From Tetrapyrgos nigripes (lineage: Eukaryota > Basidiomycota > Agaricomycetes > Agaricales > Campanellaceae), in contig JAACJM010000004.1 in the NCBI GenBank assembly GCA_013368315.1, positions 682,001-746,000 on the forward strand: a stretch of 64,000 nt of DNA, given 5' to 3'. The notes under the pieces were generated by a model that was not told the DNA's origin, ran no database searches, and saw only the letters and a list, made by a program, of their open reading frames with translations. Positions 23,201-32,922 of the stretch are shown here, in pieces; within the stretch, counting starts at the first letter, position 1; the number at the start of each line of letters is the position of its first letter. A program made the position numbers and the translations under genes.

Positions 23201-23372
23201 CACCAAAGCAGTCATTTTTTGTGTATGTACTCTGTTGTTCAATCAATCAGCGGGCTACTTCCCGAAAACTTACTGAAAGATGTATGTGGTCAAATTCAGT
23301 ACTACTGCGCATCGGCATATATTTAACCTCAAAGGTTCTTGGCACCTGGTGCTACAGGGCGTCTACGAGAGA

Positions 23373-23379
23373 TATAAAA
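23373..23379 (+). promoter_or_regulatory. TATA box of the small membrane protein gene
   Basis: TATAAAA placed 50 bp upstream of the ATG at 23429. Confidence 0.45.
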
Positions 23380-23428
23380 GCAAGTTGACTGACGGTTACT
23401 AGATTCTTCGACCTCCCAAGCCTCAAGA

Positions 23429-23704
23429 ATGTCTTCGAACTCGCCCATCTCCATCGTGCATATAAGAAATCTCTCGACAGAATTCCGGTTTCTTCACTGG
23501 CATTGGGAGGTTCCAACAGGTCGTATTCTCAGCGCCCTGATCATCACGTTCGCCATCTTCGGTTTCTTTCAAGTCCTCGGGCTGGTACTCGAGATTTTCA
23601 AACCCCAGAAGGCGTTGTCGTCTGAAGCTCCAGAAGAACGTCAACTTGGAGTTCCTTCTGCCAATACTACGATCGGAAAAGGCGGAGATCACGAAGGTTT
23701 GTGA
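23429..23704 (+). CDS. Small single-helix membrane protein, hypothetical
   Basis: A 91-residue ORF not recognised as any family. It has one clear hydrophobic helix at residues ~33-55 (ILSALIITFAIFGFFQVLGLV) and a hydrophilic C-terminal third. There is no signal peptide. Support comes from a TATA box 50 bp upstream, not from similarity. Antisense frames overlap it and look less protein-like. It could also be a first exon: a GTGAGA-like sequence occurs at its end. Confidence 0.4.
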   Translation: MSSNSPISIVHIRNLSTEFRFLHWHWEVPTGRILSALIITFAIFGFFQVLGLVLEIFKPQKALSSEAPEERQLGVPSANTTIGKGGDHEGL

Positions 23705-25064
23705 GAGTTGCCACCACCGTCCTTGTCTTGATGTTGACATGATTTTTGCAGGATTGTGACGCATGTGCATGCGCTTAAAGGGAATTTCAGACGGCTTGGG
23801 ATACTGCAAAGACACCACTCTAATTACCACTGATCAGGTTGCTTATTACGTTCAGTCCCAGTTGACGTCGAGGAGGCTCATAATCAGGGACTCATTGGGT
23901 GTATAATTTATCGCTGGTAGCAAAGGTTGGAAAGTCATATTAGAAGACGTATAAGACTTTCGATGTATCCGATAGTGACAGCTTCTGCTGCGGAGAAGTC
24001 TAGGGTTTTTTGTTTCGGGGAAGCAGCGGCTTCGAAGGAAGTCCTTCTCATGAGACATGATTGCCGTTACTATTGCCCGAAAGTGGCTACAGACCTGACA
24101 GCGTGACTATCAGTCGATTGAGTCGATTTACGTGCCAGTGACTAGATCGATGAACACCCTGGAGAAGGCTTGAACATGGGAGTGTGATCATCAGCGGGTT
24201 AACGTTGTCAGCGCTCGGCGCCTTCCAGCGGGCATCATCTCATCAGCTTCAGTTCAGCCACAATCTGACCTTGCTTGTTGGATCAGATCTATTGAGAGCA
24301 TTGACCCTTCACTGAAGACTCAGGAAGTCGTACGTCTCAAGTTTTTGACTGGGGAATTATATAGCGCAAACCTGTGGATAATACTAAATTTTCTGATTGT
24401 GATCATGCCAGTGGCAGGAACGTGAAAATTCGAATATAATTCGAATATACAGAAGACTAGGGAACGGCGTCTATCAGGCGTCTATCAAGATAACTACCAA
24501 GTTCGAATATCCCAATCTATGCTGTATGCTGTAGAATTGCTGTAGAAAGCACTTCGCTGTTCTACTCTTTCTATACGACGGCGTACTCTGGGAAGAAAGT
24601 CGAGCAAGGATATAACTACTAATGCATATGGAGTGGCATTTTATTTGATGGACCACTTCTATCTACGAACGATCATAGCAAGCCGTAAATCTAGTCGTAT
24701 GTACTACGCGCGGATAATATATTTTAAATTTCTAAAGCGAAATTCTGTCTAGTCCAAGTTTAGTCTAGAAAATAGGATATTTTGTGGAAGGAAGCGAGGC
24801 ACAACCTAATCGGTTGCTTTTTAAAGATGATTCAGAACCATCTTTGTCCAGTATGTAGTATGGATAAAAGAGGGGAGAAGTGATGATAACGATACAATGG
24901 ATGAAAATCCAACGATGATGTTTCGAGAAATGCATGATAGATGGATGTATAAATCATGAAAGCAATGCAATAGCAAGATGAGATGAGAGTGAACGACACA
25001 AAAGAAAAGAAGAAAGTTATCTAAAAAACCCTAAAAAAAGAAAACCGATGTCCGTTTTTTATGA
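23705..25064. other. Intergenic, AT-rich
   Basis: 1.36 kb with no gene. It contains small direct repeats: TTCGAATATA twice at about 24428-24450, and GCGTCTATCA twice at about 24468-24488. The right part becomes AT-rich and purine-rich as it enters the arrestin gene's 3' flank. Confidence 0.4.
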
Positions 25065-26556
25065 TTAGGCAAGAGTGTTATTCTCTGCCCACGGATCTGT
25101 CACCACAGCTATAGCGACGGTATTCCGTAGTGCGACGAAATCTGTGGGGAAATGAGATACTCCTGAAATGGAGAATATGATAAAGTCCTGGAACCAGGTT
25201 GAGTATATAACAGCGTACTGCAGGATGATACTGAAACTCACCTTGATAGCAACATTTCCCGCGTCGAAATGCCCTACTCGTATGGAATCGTTAATTTTGA
25301 GTTCCCCTTCCCAATCCAGACTCTCTTCTGGCTCGCCATCTGAGTCGGAGGTGAAGTTTCCACTGGCAAGATTCGAATCAAAAGGCGGAGGTACAGCTCT
25401 CATCTTTCCCGTTCCAATCACCGAGTTCTGCCAAGCTACCTGATCGTTCACCTTGACAGAAACTTGTCGATGAATGGCAACGGACATTGTGATAGCGGAG
25501 TAATCGGTAGTTCTGTTGGAGAATCCTTGTTCGGGGAGGTCGCCAGTACGGAGGTGCGAAAGAAGGTATTTGAGAGAGGAGAGTTTGCCCGTTAACTGGA
25601 TGTGGAAGGGGATTGTATCGCGCAGGGCAAAAACACGGACAGCTGGCAGAAAGAACTACAGCAGAAGAGAAATCAACGACGGTCCACGAAGATTGGAAAT
25701 TGAAAAAACGCACATGCGTCTGCAAAGGCGCCAAATTAGACCACTCGTTGGTTCTTAATACCGCAGATGCTTGAAACCATTCCTCGGGACATGTTTTCAC
25801 CGAAGAAAAGAACGCGACGCTGGGCGGCATGATGGGCTGTGAAGGTCGTTTCCGTGGCCGGTAGTTCAATGGAACAGTAACACTAGATAGAGACAATGGT
25901 TATGAATTGGGGCGTGATGGAGTGTAGGCTGTACATACGTTTTGTTGTGGACCCACAAGGTCTTAGATGTTTTGACTATGACCTTCAACTTGTACTCGGA
26001 TTTGGCAGACACGCCGGACAGGGCTTCAGAAGTTTCGTAGGATGGAGGTAAAGGGGCTTCATCATTGCCATCCTTGAAGGTGAAGGGGAAAATGACAGAG
26101 AAAGGCATTGAAGAAGGAGCTGTTCCTTGGGAAGAGATATCGAGGTTCCAGAGAACGTATTTTTCGTCCACTGTCTTGATAGACCTCGATGACGCGTTGT
26201 ACCCAGACAAACTGTACTTGAAGCGTCCTTGGAACTGTGAAATGATATCAATAACTCATTCCCTCGAGAATTGGTCAAAATACGTGACGAACCTTGAGTA
26301 AAACTTCAGATATATGGTGGCAACTACCTAGATGAATAGTGCCAGAAACGACGCCACGTTGAGGGTAGACAGGCATTATCGCGTCGCCTGCCTGTTCGGT
26401 CAAGGTGACGGAAACATTGCCGCATTTTCTGGTGTAGGTACCGTGATGGTGTACACGACGGTTATGAGCAAGAGAGGATTCGCCGTCGATAGGGGTTACT
26501 GAGTAAGATGGAGGTAAGCTTGAGCTGGAATAGGGGAGCAACATGGAGGAGTCCAT
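25065..26556 (-). CDS. Arrestin-like (alpha-arrestin fold) protein
   Basis: A multi-exon gene whose product has the two-lobed beta-sandwich layout of fungal arrestin-like proteins. The N lobe has GTYTRKCGNVSVTLTEQ, then VSGTIHLG and a YSLSGYNASSRS region. FPFTFKDGNDEAPLPPSYE lies in the middle, followed by Y-x-LKVIVKTSK. The C lobe has VPLNYRPRKRPSQP, ending GVSHFPTDFVALRNTVAIAV. Such proteins often act as adaptors between transporters and ubiquitin ligases. No PPxY motif was noticed apart from LPPSY, so adaptor function is uncertain. Start at 26556 (MDSSMLLPYSS) and stop at 25065. The exon in the 25500-25660 region reads FFLPAVRVFALRDTIPFHIQ. Confidence 0.75.
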
Positions 26557-27462
26557 GGCGAAAAAAATTTTCAGGTAGGATGTGACCTCACCTCGTTTTT
26601 GACTGGCTTTATAGCTAGATCCGAGGAGCCTGGAGACTGGTGTAAATCGCTAAGCGATTCGGGGGTGTTTATGATTCATACTGGTTCAAAGTTGATGCAA
26701 TGATTCAGGAGCATGCATTATTTGCACGTCCCGGATCGAGACCCCTGGCTAAATATTATCATATTAAGGACATCCTTCAAACTCAGACTATTGTTTTCTG
26801 AAGAATCCCTAGTGCACTATGGGCCTCGGAAGATTCAGAAGATGCAGGAAGGAGTGAGGAAGAAACTAAGGCAAGTAACGCTCACGTTTGTGACAAATTC
26901 AATACCGGCTTATATTATAGCTCCGATCCCACGCACAAAAAAACCCTCGGGTCTTGCCATGAGTCGGGCCTCCCTGTGCGCGTACACGAAATATGGAACA
27001 GTCAATGTTTTTCCTGCCATCGAGCTCTTTCTTTGTCTTTTGTCTTTCATCTAATTCAATGAACGTTCGTACCTCACTCAAGCTCCGTACCCTGAAATTT
27101 TCATTGCATATGCTCGACATCCTCAAGATCCGAGACGCAAATGGCGACGTTTCAGAAATTATGGCAGGCAGACACTCGAACGTTCTGGCATCATTGTGAC
27201 GAGATATTTTCCCATGAGAGCCTGCAAAAGTGGAAGCGCTAGGGCGCTATTACTATAGATGGCAACCACGTCCCACTCAAAATTTTCAGTAATCGTATCC
27301 AAGCCTTGCTTGTCTCCACTCAATATTCACCATAAAGCACAAGGAATATTTGATTTAACCCAATCACACAAGTATATTCGTCATTTTAGAAAGGAGAGAA
27401 AACGCAACCAGAGTGTGGACTACTTGTACTTGTACAAGAATGGCATGAAGAACGTTGGAAAT
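26557..27462. other. Intergenic gap
   Basis: 0.9 kb between the arrestin-like gene's promoter side and the 3' end of the first egh16-like gene. The ORFs seen here lack protein-like composition. No gene was found. Confidence 0.4.
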
Positions 27463-28649
27463 TTAAGCCCAGATCCACCCAAGAACGTTTCGCTTAACGA
27501 CGTCGAGGCTTTCCTCTCCACGTGCTTCGAGCTCAGAGAGCAGAGCACGAGCGGTACGAGTACCCTAACAGTCACCTTGAGCAAACATCCTTAGAAATGT
27601 GGAATGAAAGGGAACGTACAGCAACACGTCCAAAACCGTTACCGAAACGGCCTCTTCCTTTGCCTTTACCATTACCGTTAGCAGCACCAGTAGTCGCACC
27701 AGCATTGGCAGCACCAGCATTGGCAGCACCAGCATTGGCAGCACCAGCATTGGCAGCACCAGCATTGGCATTACCAGCATTGGCAGCACCAGCATTGGCA
27801 GCACCAGCATTGGCAGCACCAGCATTGGCAGCACCAGCATTGGCAGCACCAGCATTGGCATTACCGTTAGCAGCACTAGTGGCCGCACCAGTGGTGGCAT
27901 TACCGTTAGCAGCACCAGTGGCCGCACCAGTGTTGGCAGCACCAGCACCAGTACCAGCAGCAGTACCAGCAGCACCACCTTGTGAAACAACGACACAGTT
28001 TCCGAATCCGGCAGTTGTCTTGAAGGCCTGTAGTAGAAAATGGCGAATATACGTGGGTATGAAAATAAAAAAGCAGAGAGCAATTAACTTACAACGAGGC
28101 AACGATTTCCAGCAGCACCACCAGTGCATTTCGTACCCGCAGGTAGCGCCGCAACGATTTGCTGGGAACCAACTGCGGTAGGTGCCTTTGAAAGACCAAA
28201 CTTGTCAAGTAACATCAGGTGGCTGAAGAAAACTTGGGGACTTACAGCATCACCGTTTTGAGAAATGGTTACTTTGCCGTTGAAGGTTTTTCCTGCACCT
28301 GTTGCATCAACGGTAGCAGACACCTGACGGGAACCATCTGCGCCTCTGTGATATACGAAAAATAAAGGCAATGAGCAACATCTCTGTGACAAAGAAAGAC
28401 TACTCACGCATTGAAGTCGGTGGCAGTCGCAGTGAAAGTTCCATCAGCTGCAGCAGCGACTGGTGTCGAAGAATCAATCGTCTGTGCAACGTTGACATTT
28501 CCGCATGCATTTGCAGCACTGGGCCTCTGCACGTCATTACGAACACCATTTCCTTGCACACCCAGTGCAGGAGCAATCAAGGTATGACCATTGACGTGGA
28601 CGGAGAGAGCGAGTACGAGAGAAACGGTGGTGAAGATCTTGGAGAACAT
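27463..28649 (-). CDS. egh16-family secreted protein, paralogue A (Asn/Ala/Gly repeat tail)
   Basis: A secreted protein of the egh16/Mas3/Cas1 family, known from appressoria and surfaces of plant-associated fungi. The signal peptide spans residues 1-21 (SKIFTTVSLVLALSVHVNG), followed by HTLIAPALGVQG. Conserved pieces are CGNVNVAQTIDSSTPVAAAADGTF, DGSRQVSATVDATG, APTAVGSQQIVAALPAGTKC and FKTTAGFGNCVVVSQG. A long low-complexity region of GAANA-type five-residue repeats then leads to a basic GKGKGRGRFGNGFG patch. The terminal exon (27463-27564) follows a 55-nt intron at 27565-27619 and encodes TRTARALLSELEARGEESLDVVKR with the end GWIWA, matching the end of paralogue B. It forms a tandem pair with the gene at 30223-31397. 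A TATA box lies at 28875-28881. Confidence 0.85.
27695..27890. repeat. 15-bp minisatellite inside egh16 paralogue A
   Basis: Roughly a dozen copies of a 15-bp unit (GCAGCACCAGCATTG on the plus strand), coding for GAANA units on the minus strand. A few variants insert ATTACC (encoding GN). Because the unit is a multiple of three without stops, several frames on both strands stay open across it. Confidence 0.9.
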
Positions 28650-28874
28650 GTCGAGTCTTGTTGGAGAAAAATGGGGTAGTACAAAGTAGTGAGCGTAAAC
28701 TCTTTCGCGATCAACTCGAAATGAATGAAAGTATTCTTTCTCGGAAAGACCTGATGAGCAAGGGAAAGGATGGAGGAGCCTGTCCTGACTGAAGTGTGAG
28801 GGAGAGAAAGAAAGTTTCGGAATAAACCTGGTGTGAAGTGGGGGGTTAGGGAATCTTTAACGAGAACTAGGAAC

Positions 28875-28881
28875 CTTTATA
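28875..28881 (-). promoter_or_regulatory. TATA box of egh16 paralogue A
   Basis: TATAAAG on the minus strand, about 226 bp upstream of the ATG. This is rather far but within a long-leader range; the paralogue shows a similar layout. Confidence 0.4.
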
Positions 28882-28968
28882 CTAACCGCTGACTTTTGCC
28901 ACATCGGTGAATCTGATGATTATCCTCAATTGGGTCCTTGTGGCTCTTGTGCCTCTGTATAAATAGAA

Positions 28969-28988
28969 CCCGAAACCATGGCAGCGGA
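28969..28988. promoter_or_regulatory. Conserved upstream element shared by both egh16 paralogues (copy 1)
   Basis: CCCGAAACCATGGCAGCGGA, 320 bp upstream of paralogue A. A 19/20 match lies at 31664-31683 upstream of paralogue B. Confidence 0.55.
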
Positions 28989-30222
28989 ATGTTCATTCAA
29001 CGAGTGACTCGGCAGGGGTCGGCAATCTCTTCACCAGGTGCAGGGACGTCACCTGAGACGGGGCTGACGGGGTGGGAAGCACTTGGTGGGAAGACAAAAA
29101 GACTTGGTCAAAGCTTTGGCCAAGATTGAAACAACTCCTTCACCGACAGGCAATTGCTTTGACCTCTATACCTATGCGGGCCCAAGTGAAAGGATGAACA
29201 TCAGCGACAGAGGTCTTTACCCAACTGTAGGTAACTCAAAATATCCCAACCCATGGGTAGGAACGACAGCTGTCAAGATGATGGACAGGTTACCCCTGTC
29301 GTGGGATTGGGTCGTGCCAATATGAAGTCTATATGCAGTGCTTTCACACAGGATGTGGCAAGGCTGCGGCGACAATTTTCTATGCACTAAGTGTACGCAC
29401 TTTCGTAATTGCCGTTTGGAAACATTGAGGCAATGAAGGTTCAGTATTGCGAGTCCAAGTCCGTTGACCAAGAGCAGCCTGGCACGTTGTGTTCAGTTAA
29501 CACGAAGAGGAATTGCTAACTTTGTTAGGGTCTGGCTGAGAGAGATTAGAGGAATTGTGATCATGTAATACGTCGGTGCGGGCCACTGTATACAGCAGCA
29601 GGTACGAGTCCTCATCCCATTGCACAAAATGCAATAAACTCTGAAGAGGTAGATGTGGGTCATGGACTGGGCACTGGTTCGTTGCTCGACGAAAGTTGAC
29701 GGAGAATTTGCGGAGAAGCTTGGTGCCGAGTCTGCCGAGTTGACGGAATAGGATATATTTTCCCGGGATACTTACGAAAAATGCGGCCATTTGAGCTCAC
29801 AAATAAGACTCGTCCTATAAAATAGGACTCGTAACGGAGGATACGCGATACTCAATAATTCTCGATGGCAACATCCGTCTGCGCTGTTTCTCCGATTGGC
29901 CAAGAAATGATTGACAATGCCGTCGGATCAGTTCTGAACAACCAATAGCAATTTGAGCAATTTGATGATTTAACTGTCGTGGCTTTTAATTCAGAGATCA
30001 GCAACGTTAGAATCGTCTCGAGGCACTGCACGAATCGGGTTGGATATTATCATCCTGCAAGTGCTAGCAAGATGAGATAGGCAGACGTACAAGACATACC
30101 TCAACTAATGTTTTGTTGTTTAAGAGAACAGAAAGGCAACATCATCATGCACATTTCTTCAATTACCGTCACCCGGTTTGTCATTATGGTACAACAATAC
30201 TAGTCTCAAGAAAGCTTCCAAT

Positions 30223-31397
30223 CTAAGCCCACATCCAGTCAATAATTCCTCGCTTGACAAAGTCGAGGTCTTCCCCTCGGGCTTCTAGCTCAGCGAGCTC
30301 AGCGAGTAGAGCGCGAGCAGCACGCGAACCCTGCAGAAGACGGATCGAAAAAGTCAACTCGCCATTCCAGAACATATGAATGCTTGAACGAGCTTACCCC
30401 CTGAGCACCCTTCGCCTGACCCAAAATCCCACCGAGGAGACCAGCACCCTTTCCTGCGGCAGCACCAGCAGGAGCAGCACCCTTCGCCTGACCCAAAATC
30501 CCACCGAGGAGACCGGCGCCCTTTCCTGCGGCAGCACCCGCGTTGGCAGCACCAGCAGGAGCAGCAGCAGCAGAGGCAGCACCAGCCGCAGCACCAGTCG
30601 CAGCACCAGTCGCAGCACCAGTATCGGCAGCACCAGTCGCAGCACCAGTATCGGCAGCACCAGTCGCAGCACCAGTATCGGCAGCACCAGTCGCAGCACC
30701 AGCGGTAGCGTTACCCGCTGCTGCACCTTGCGAGACGACGACACAGTTTCCGAAACCTGCAATAAAGTCGTTTTTGAATGACTGTTGAAAACATCAGCAC
30801 TGTATCAAAGGAGATTAGAGTGAAGAGACCTACCACAAGACAAAGGTTGCCAGAAGCACCTCCAGTGCAAGTGGTACCTGCGGGAAGCTGAGCAACGATT
30901 TGGTCGGAACCAAGTTCTGCCGGACGCTATGGGAATGGTTGAGTGCAACCTCGACATCCGCAGACACTAGACTCACTGGGTCACCGTTCTGGGTAATAGT
31001 CACTTGTCCATTGAAGTTGTTTCCTGTGGCGGTGGTGTCCATGGTAGCTGAGAGCTGACGAGAACCGTCCCGGTTACTGAGCCATGAAATCACATCGACT
31101 ACCGTCAGACCAAAAGCGCTTGAAGGCAGCAAGGAAAAAAAGACTGTACCGGTTGAAGTTGGTAGCTGTGACCGTAAAAGTGCCATCTGCCGCGGCAGCG
31201 ACTGGAGTCGACGTGTCGACGTTCTGAGCTACGTCGACTTTGCCACATTTGTTGTTCCTTGCCAACGCGAGCACCTGCACGTCCGATCGGGCACCGGCAC
31301 CCTGTACTCCTAGGGCAGGAGTCATCAATGTGTGTCCATTGACATGGACGGAGACAGCAAGGACAAGTGCAAAAGTAGAGAGAATTCTGGAGAACAT
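30223..31397 (-). CDS. egh16-family secreted protein, paralogue B (Gly/Ala/Thr tail with amphipathic duplication)
   Basis: The tandem paralogue of the gene at 27463-28649. Signal peptide at 1-21 (FSRILSTFALVLAVSVHVNG), then HTLMTPALGVQG. Conserved parts are CGKVDVAQNVDTSTPVAAAADGTF, DGSRQLSATMDTTATG, IVAQLPAGTTCTGGASG and AGFGNCVVVSQG. The tail differs: nine-residue AATGAADTG-type repeats, then a 24-residue tandem duplication containing GAGLLGGILGQAKGA. The terminal exon near 30223-30330 encodes SRAARALLAELAELEARGED with the end DWMWA, preserving the C-terminal helix. A TATA box is at 31584-31590. It is secreted and probably extracellular; the molecular function of the family is not established. 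Confidence 0.85.
30405..30548. repeat. 72-bp tandem duplication in egh16 paralogue B
   Basis: Two nearly identical 72-bp units starting at 30405 and 30477 encode two copies of the amphipathic Gly/Leu-rich segment. They differ at few sites. Confidence 0.85.
30590..30715. repeat. 27-bp repeats in egh16 paralogue B
   Basis: At least three copies of a 27-bp unit (GCAGCACCAGTCGCAGCACC plus AGTATCG) code for AATGAADTG-like units. Confidence 0.8.
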
Positions 31398-31583
31398 GGC
31401 TGGGTTCCTGACTGGCAGAGAAAAGTTCTAGAATTTATGAAGGACAGTGAAAGGGCAAGGTGTAAAGGGGAAGAAACAGCGAGCAAGAGAGAAAGGATGT
31501 GGAAAACCAGTCCTGACTGGGCAGTAGAAAGGGAAGATGAAACCGGTGGTGGGTTGGAGAATCCAAGCTCAATACTGGAGGCA

Positions 31584-31590
31584 TTTTATA
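31584..31590 (-). promoter_or_regulatory. TATA box of egh16 paralogue B
   Basis: TATAAAA on the minus strand, about 187 bp upstream of the ATG at 31397. Confidence 0.45.
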
Positions 31591-31663
31591 GGTCCTTCGT
31601 CAGTTCAGTGTACGGGCTGGGCTATCTGGAATAGACACAATGATGAACTGTATCCAGTCAGTA

Positions 31664-31683
31664 CCCGAAACCATGGTAGCGGA
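31664..31683. promoter_or_regulatory. Conserved upstream element shared by both egh16 paralogues (copy 2)
   Basis: CCCGAAACCATGGTAGCGGA, 267 bp upstream of paralogue B; one mismatch to the copy at 28969-28988, in the same orientation. Confidence 0.55.
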
Positions 31684-32922
31684 GTCAGTTGACTGGCTTC
31701 TGGATCGATATGGTTCAACAAGGCTGTCTCTTGATGAATTTCAACTGTAATAGATGGATCAGAAAAGGTGTATCGCTCCGATAATGTACAAGAATTTGTC
31801 TATTGACTTTCAAAATCCAAGCTTAGCCAAAAGAAGGACATTTCCTTTGGCGAAAAGCATTCTTCCTCTACTCATGGTGGCGTCTTGTTCTTCGTCAGGA
31901 AACGGGTTTCAAAGAACGATACTGGGTGCAATATGGCACCAGCGAGCTGACGGCTGCAATTTCGCACAATATGGATAGGTTAACGACGATGGAATGATTC
32001 CAACGAACTGAGACGTACGAAATGCAAACAACTCGAATAATACAGCTTTGCCCGGCAAATTCCGTCTGCCTGTTATTGATAGGAGGCATTTTCGCTGCCT
32101 TGCAACCAGAAAGCTTCTTACAATAGGAGGCTAGCAATTTGCGGTCAGTTTATTATCGTCGGAAAATCAAAGCGTGTACCTTCCCGTCTATTGCAACTTC
32201 ATATCTCATCTCCACAACGACGACTAGGAAAAAGCAAGCGTCAATGGCATTCAAAATGATCAAAAAAGCTGTAGAAATTAATGCTCACCATCTCAACGCT
32301 TTTGAGCAGGGTGCTTTCACCTTCCTCTCGATTCTGGAAAGCAATATTGAAGGCATTAGGTGAGGACATATTGACCAGATAGCTACCGCCGAGCACCTGG
32401 GTCCGATGTAAATCTAATGGTTCACTGCTTGAATGCATCGTACATAGGAGGAATGATCATCTGCATCAGCTGGCACGGTGAATAGCAACGCGTCGCAAAT
32501 CTTGCCAGTTTCGAGAATTTTGAAGGTATCGGGGTGCAATCTAAAGATGGAGCGTCGTCGCACTCATCAGAACATGGACAGCTTGAAAGATGGTGATGGT
32601 TGGAACGCGGAAGGACCGGGATTTCGACGAAAATACGACGTTGGTCGAGGAAGACTCAAATTTATTGAGTTCCCACGCTCGTCGATCTGCTGCGTAGTAG
32701 TCTGCCTAGGGAAGACTAAGACTAGCAGCCCTCTACTTTATTTGAGAAATAAAAAAATGCCATTCTTCTTTGCTGAGACTTGCAACAGTATCCATACAAA
32801 ATACAATTGTTGAAGCAGACTAACTAGAGAGAAATAAAACGAACGCATCATGCAGAATAGCAATCCAGTTCTCGAGCTCGATGACTCTACGGGCAGAGCT
32901 TACCACCCGTCCAACGACTCAT

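Larger units (their letters stand above)
28650..30222. other. Intergenic between egh16 paralogues
   Basis: 1.57 kb. The left third is the promoter of paralogue A (TATA at 28875-28881; 20-bp element at 28969-28988). The right part is the 3' flank of paralogue B. No further gene was seen. Confidence 0.45.
31398..32922. other. Intergenic gap
   Basis: 1.5 kb. The left end carries the promoter of egh16 paralogue B (TATA 31584-31590; 20-bp element 31664-31683). The remainder has no convincing ORF. The right end is the 3' flank of the CoA-transferase gene. Confidence 0.4.

Noticed and set aside
27695..27890. Short regular repeats that could suggest a CRISPR array.
   Set aside because: Units are contiguous 15-mers with no spacers and encode protein repeats; the genome is fungal.
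27522..28181. A 219-codon plus-strand ORF rich in Ala/Pro.
   Set aside because: It is antisense to the 15-bp array of the egh16 paralogue; the repeat alone keeps the frame open. The minus-strand product has a signal peptide and family motifs.
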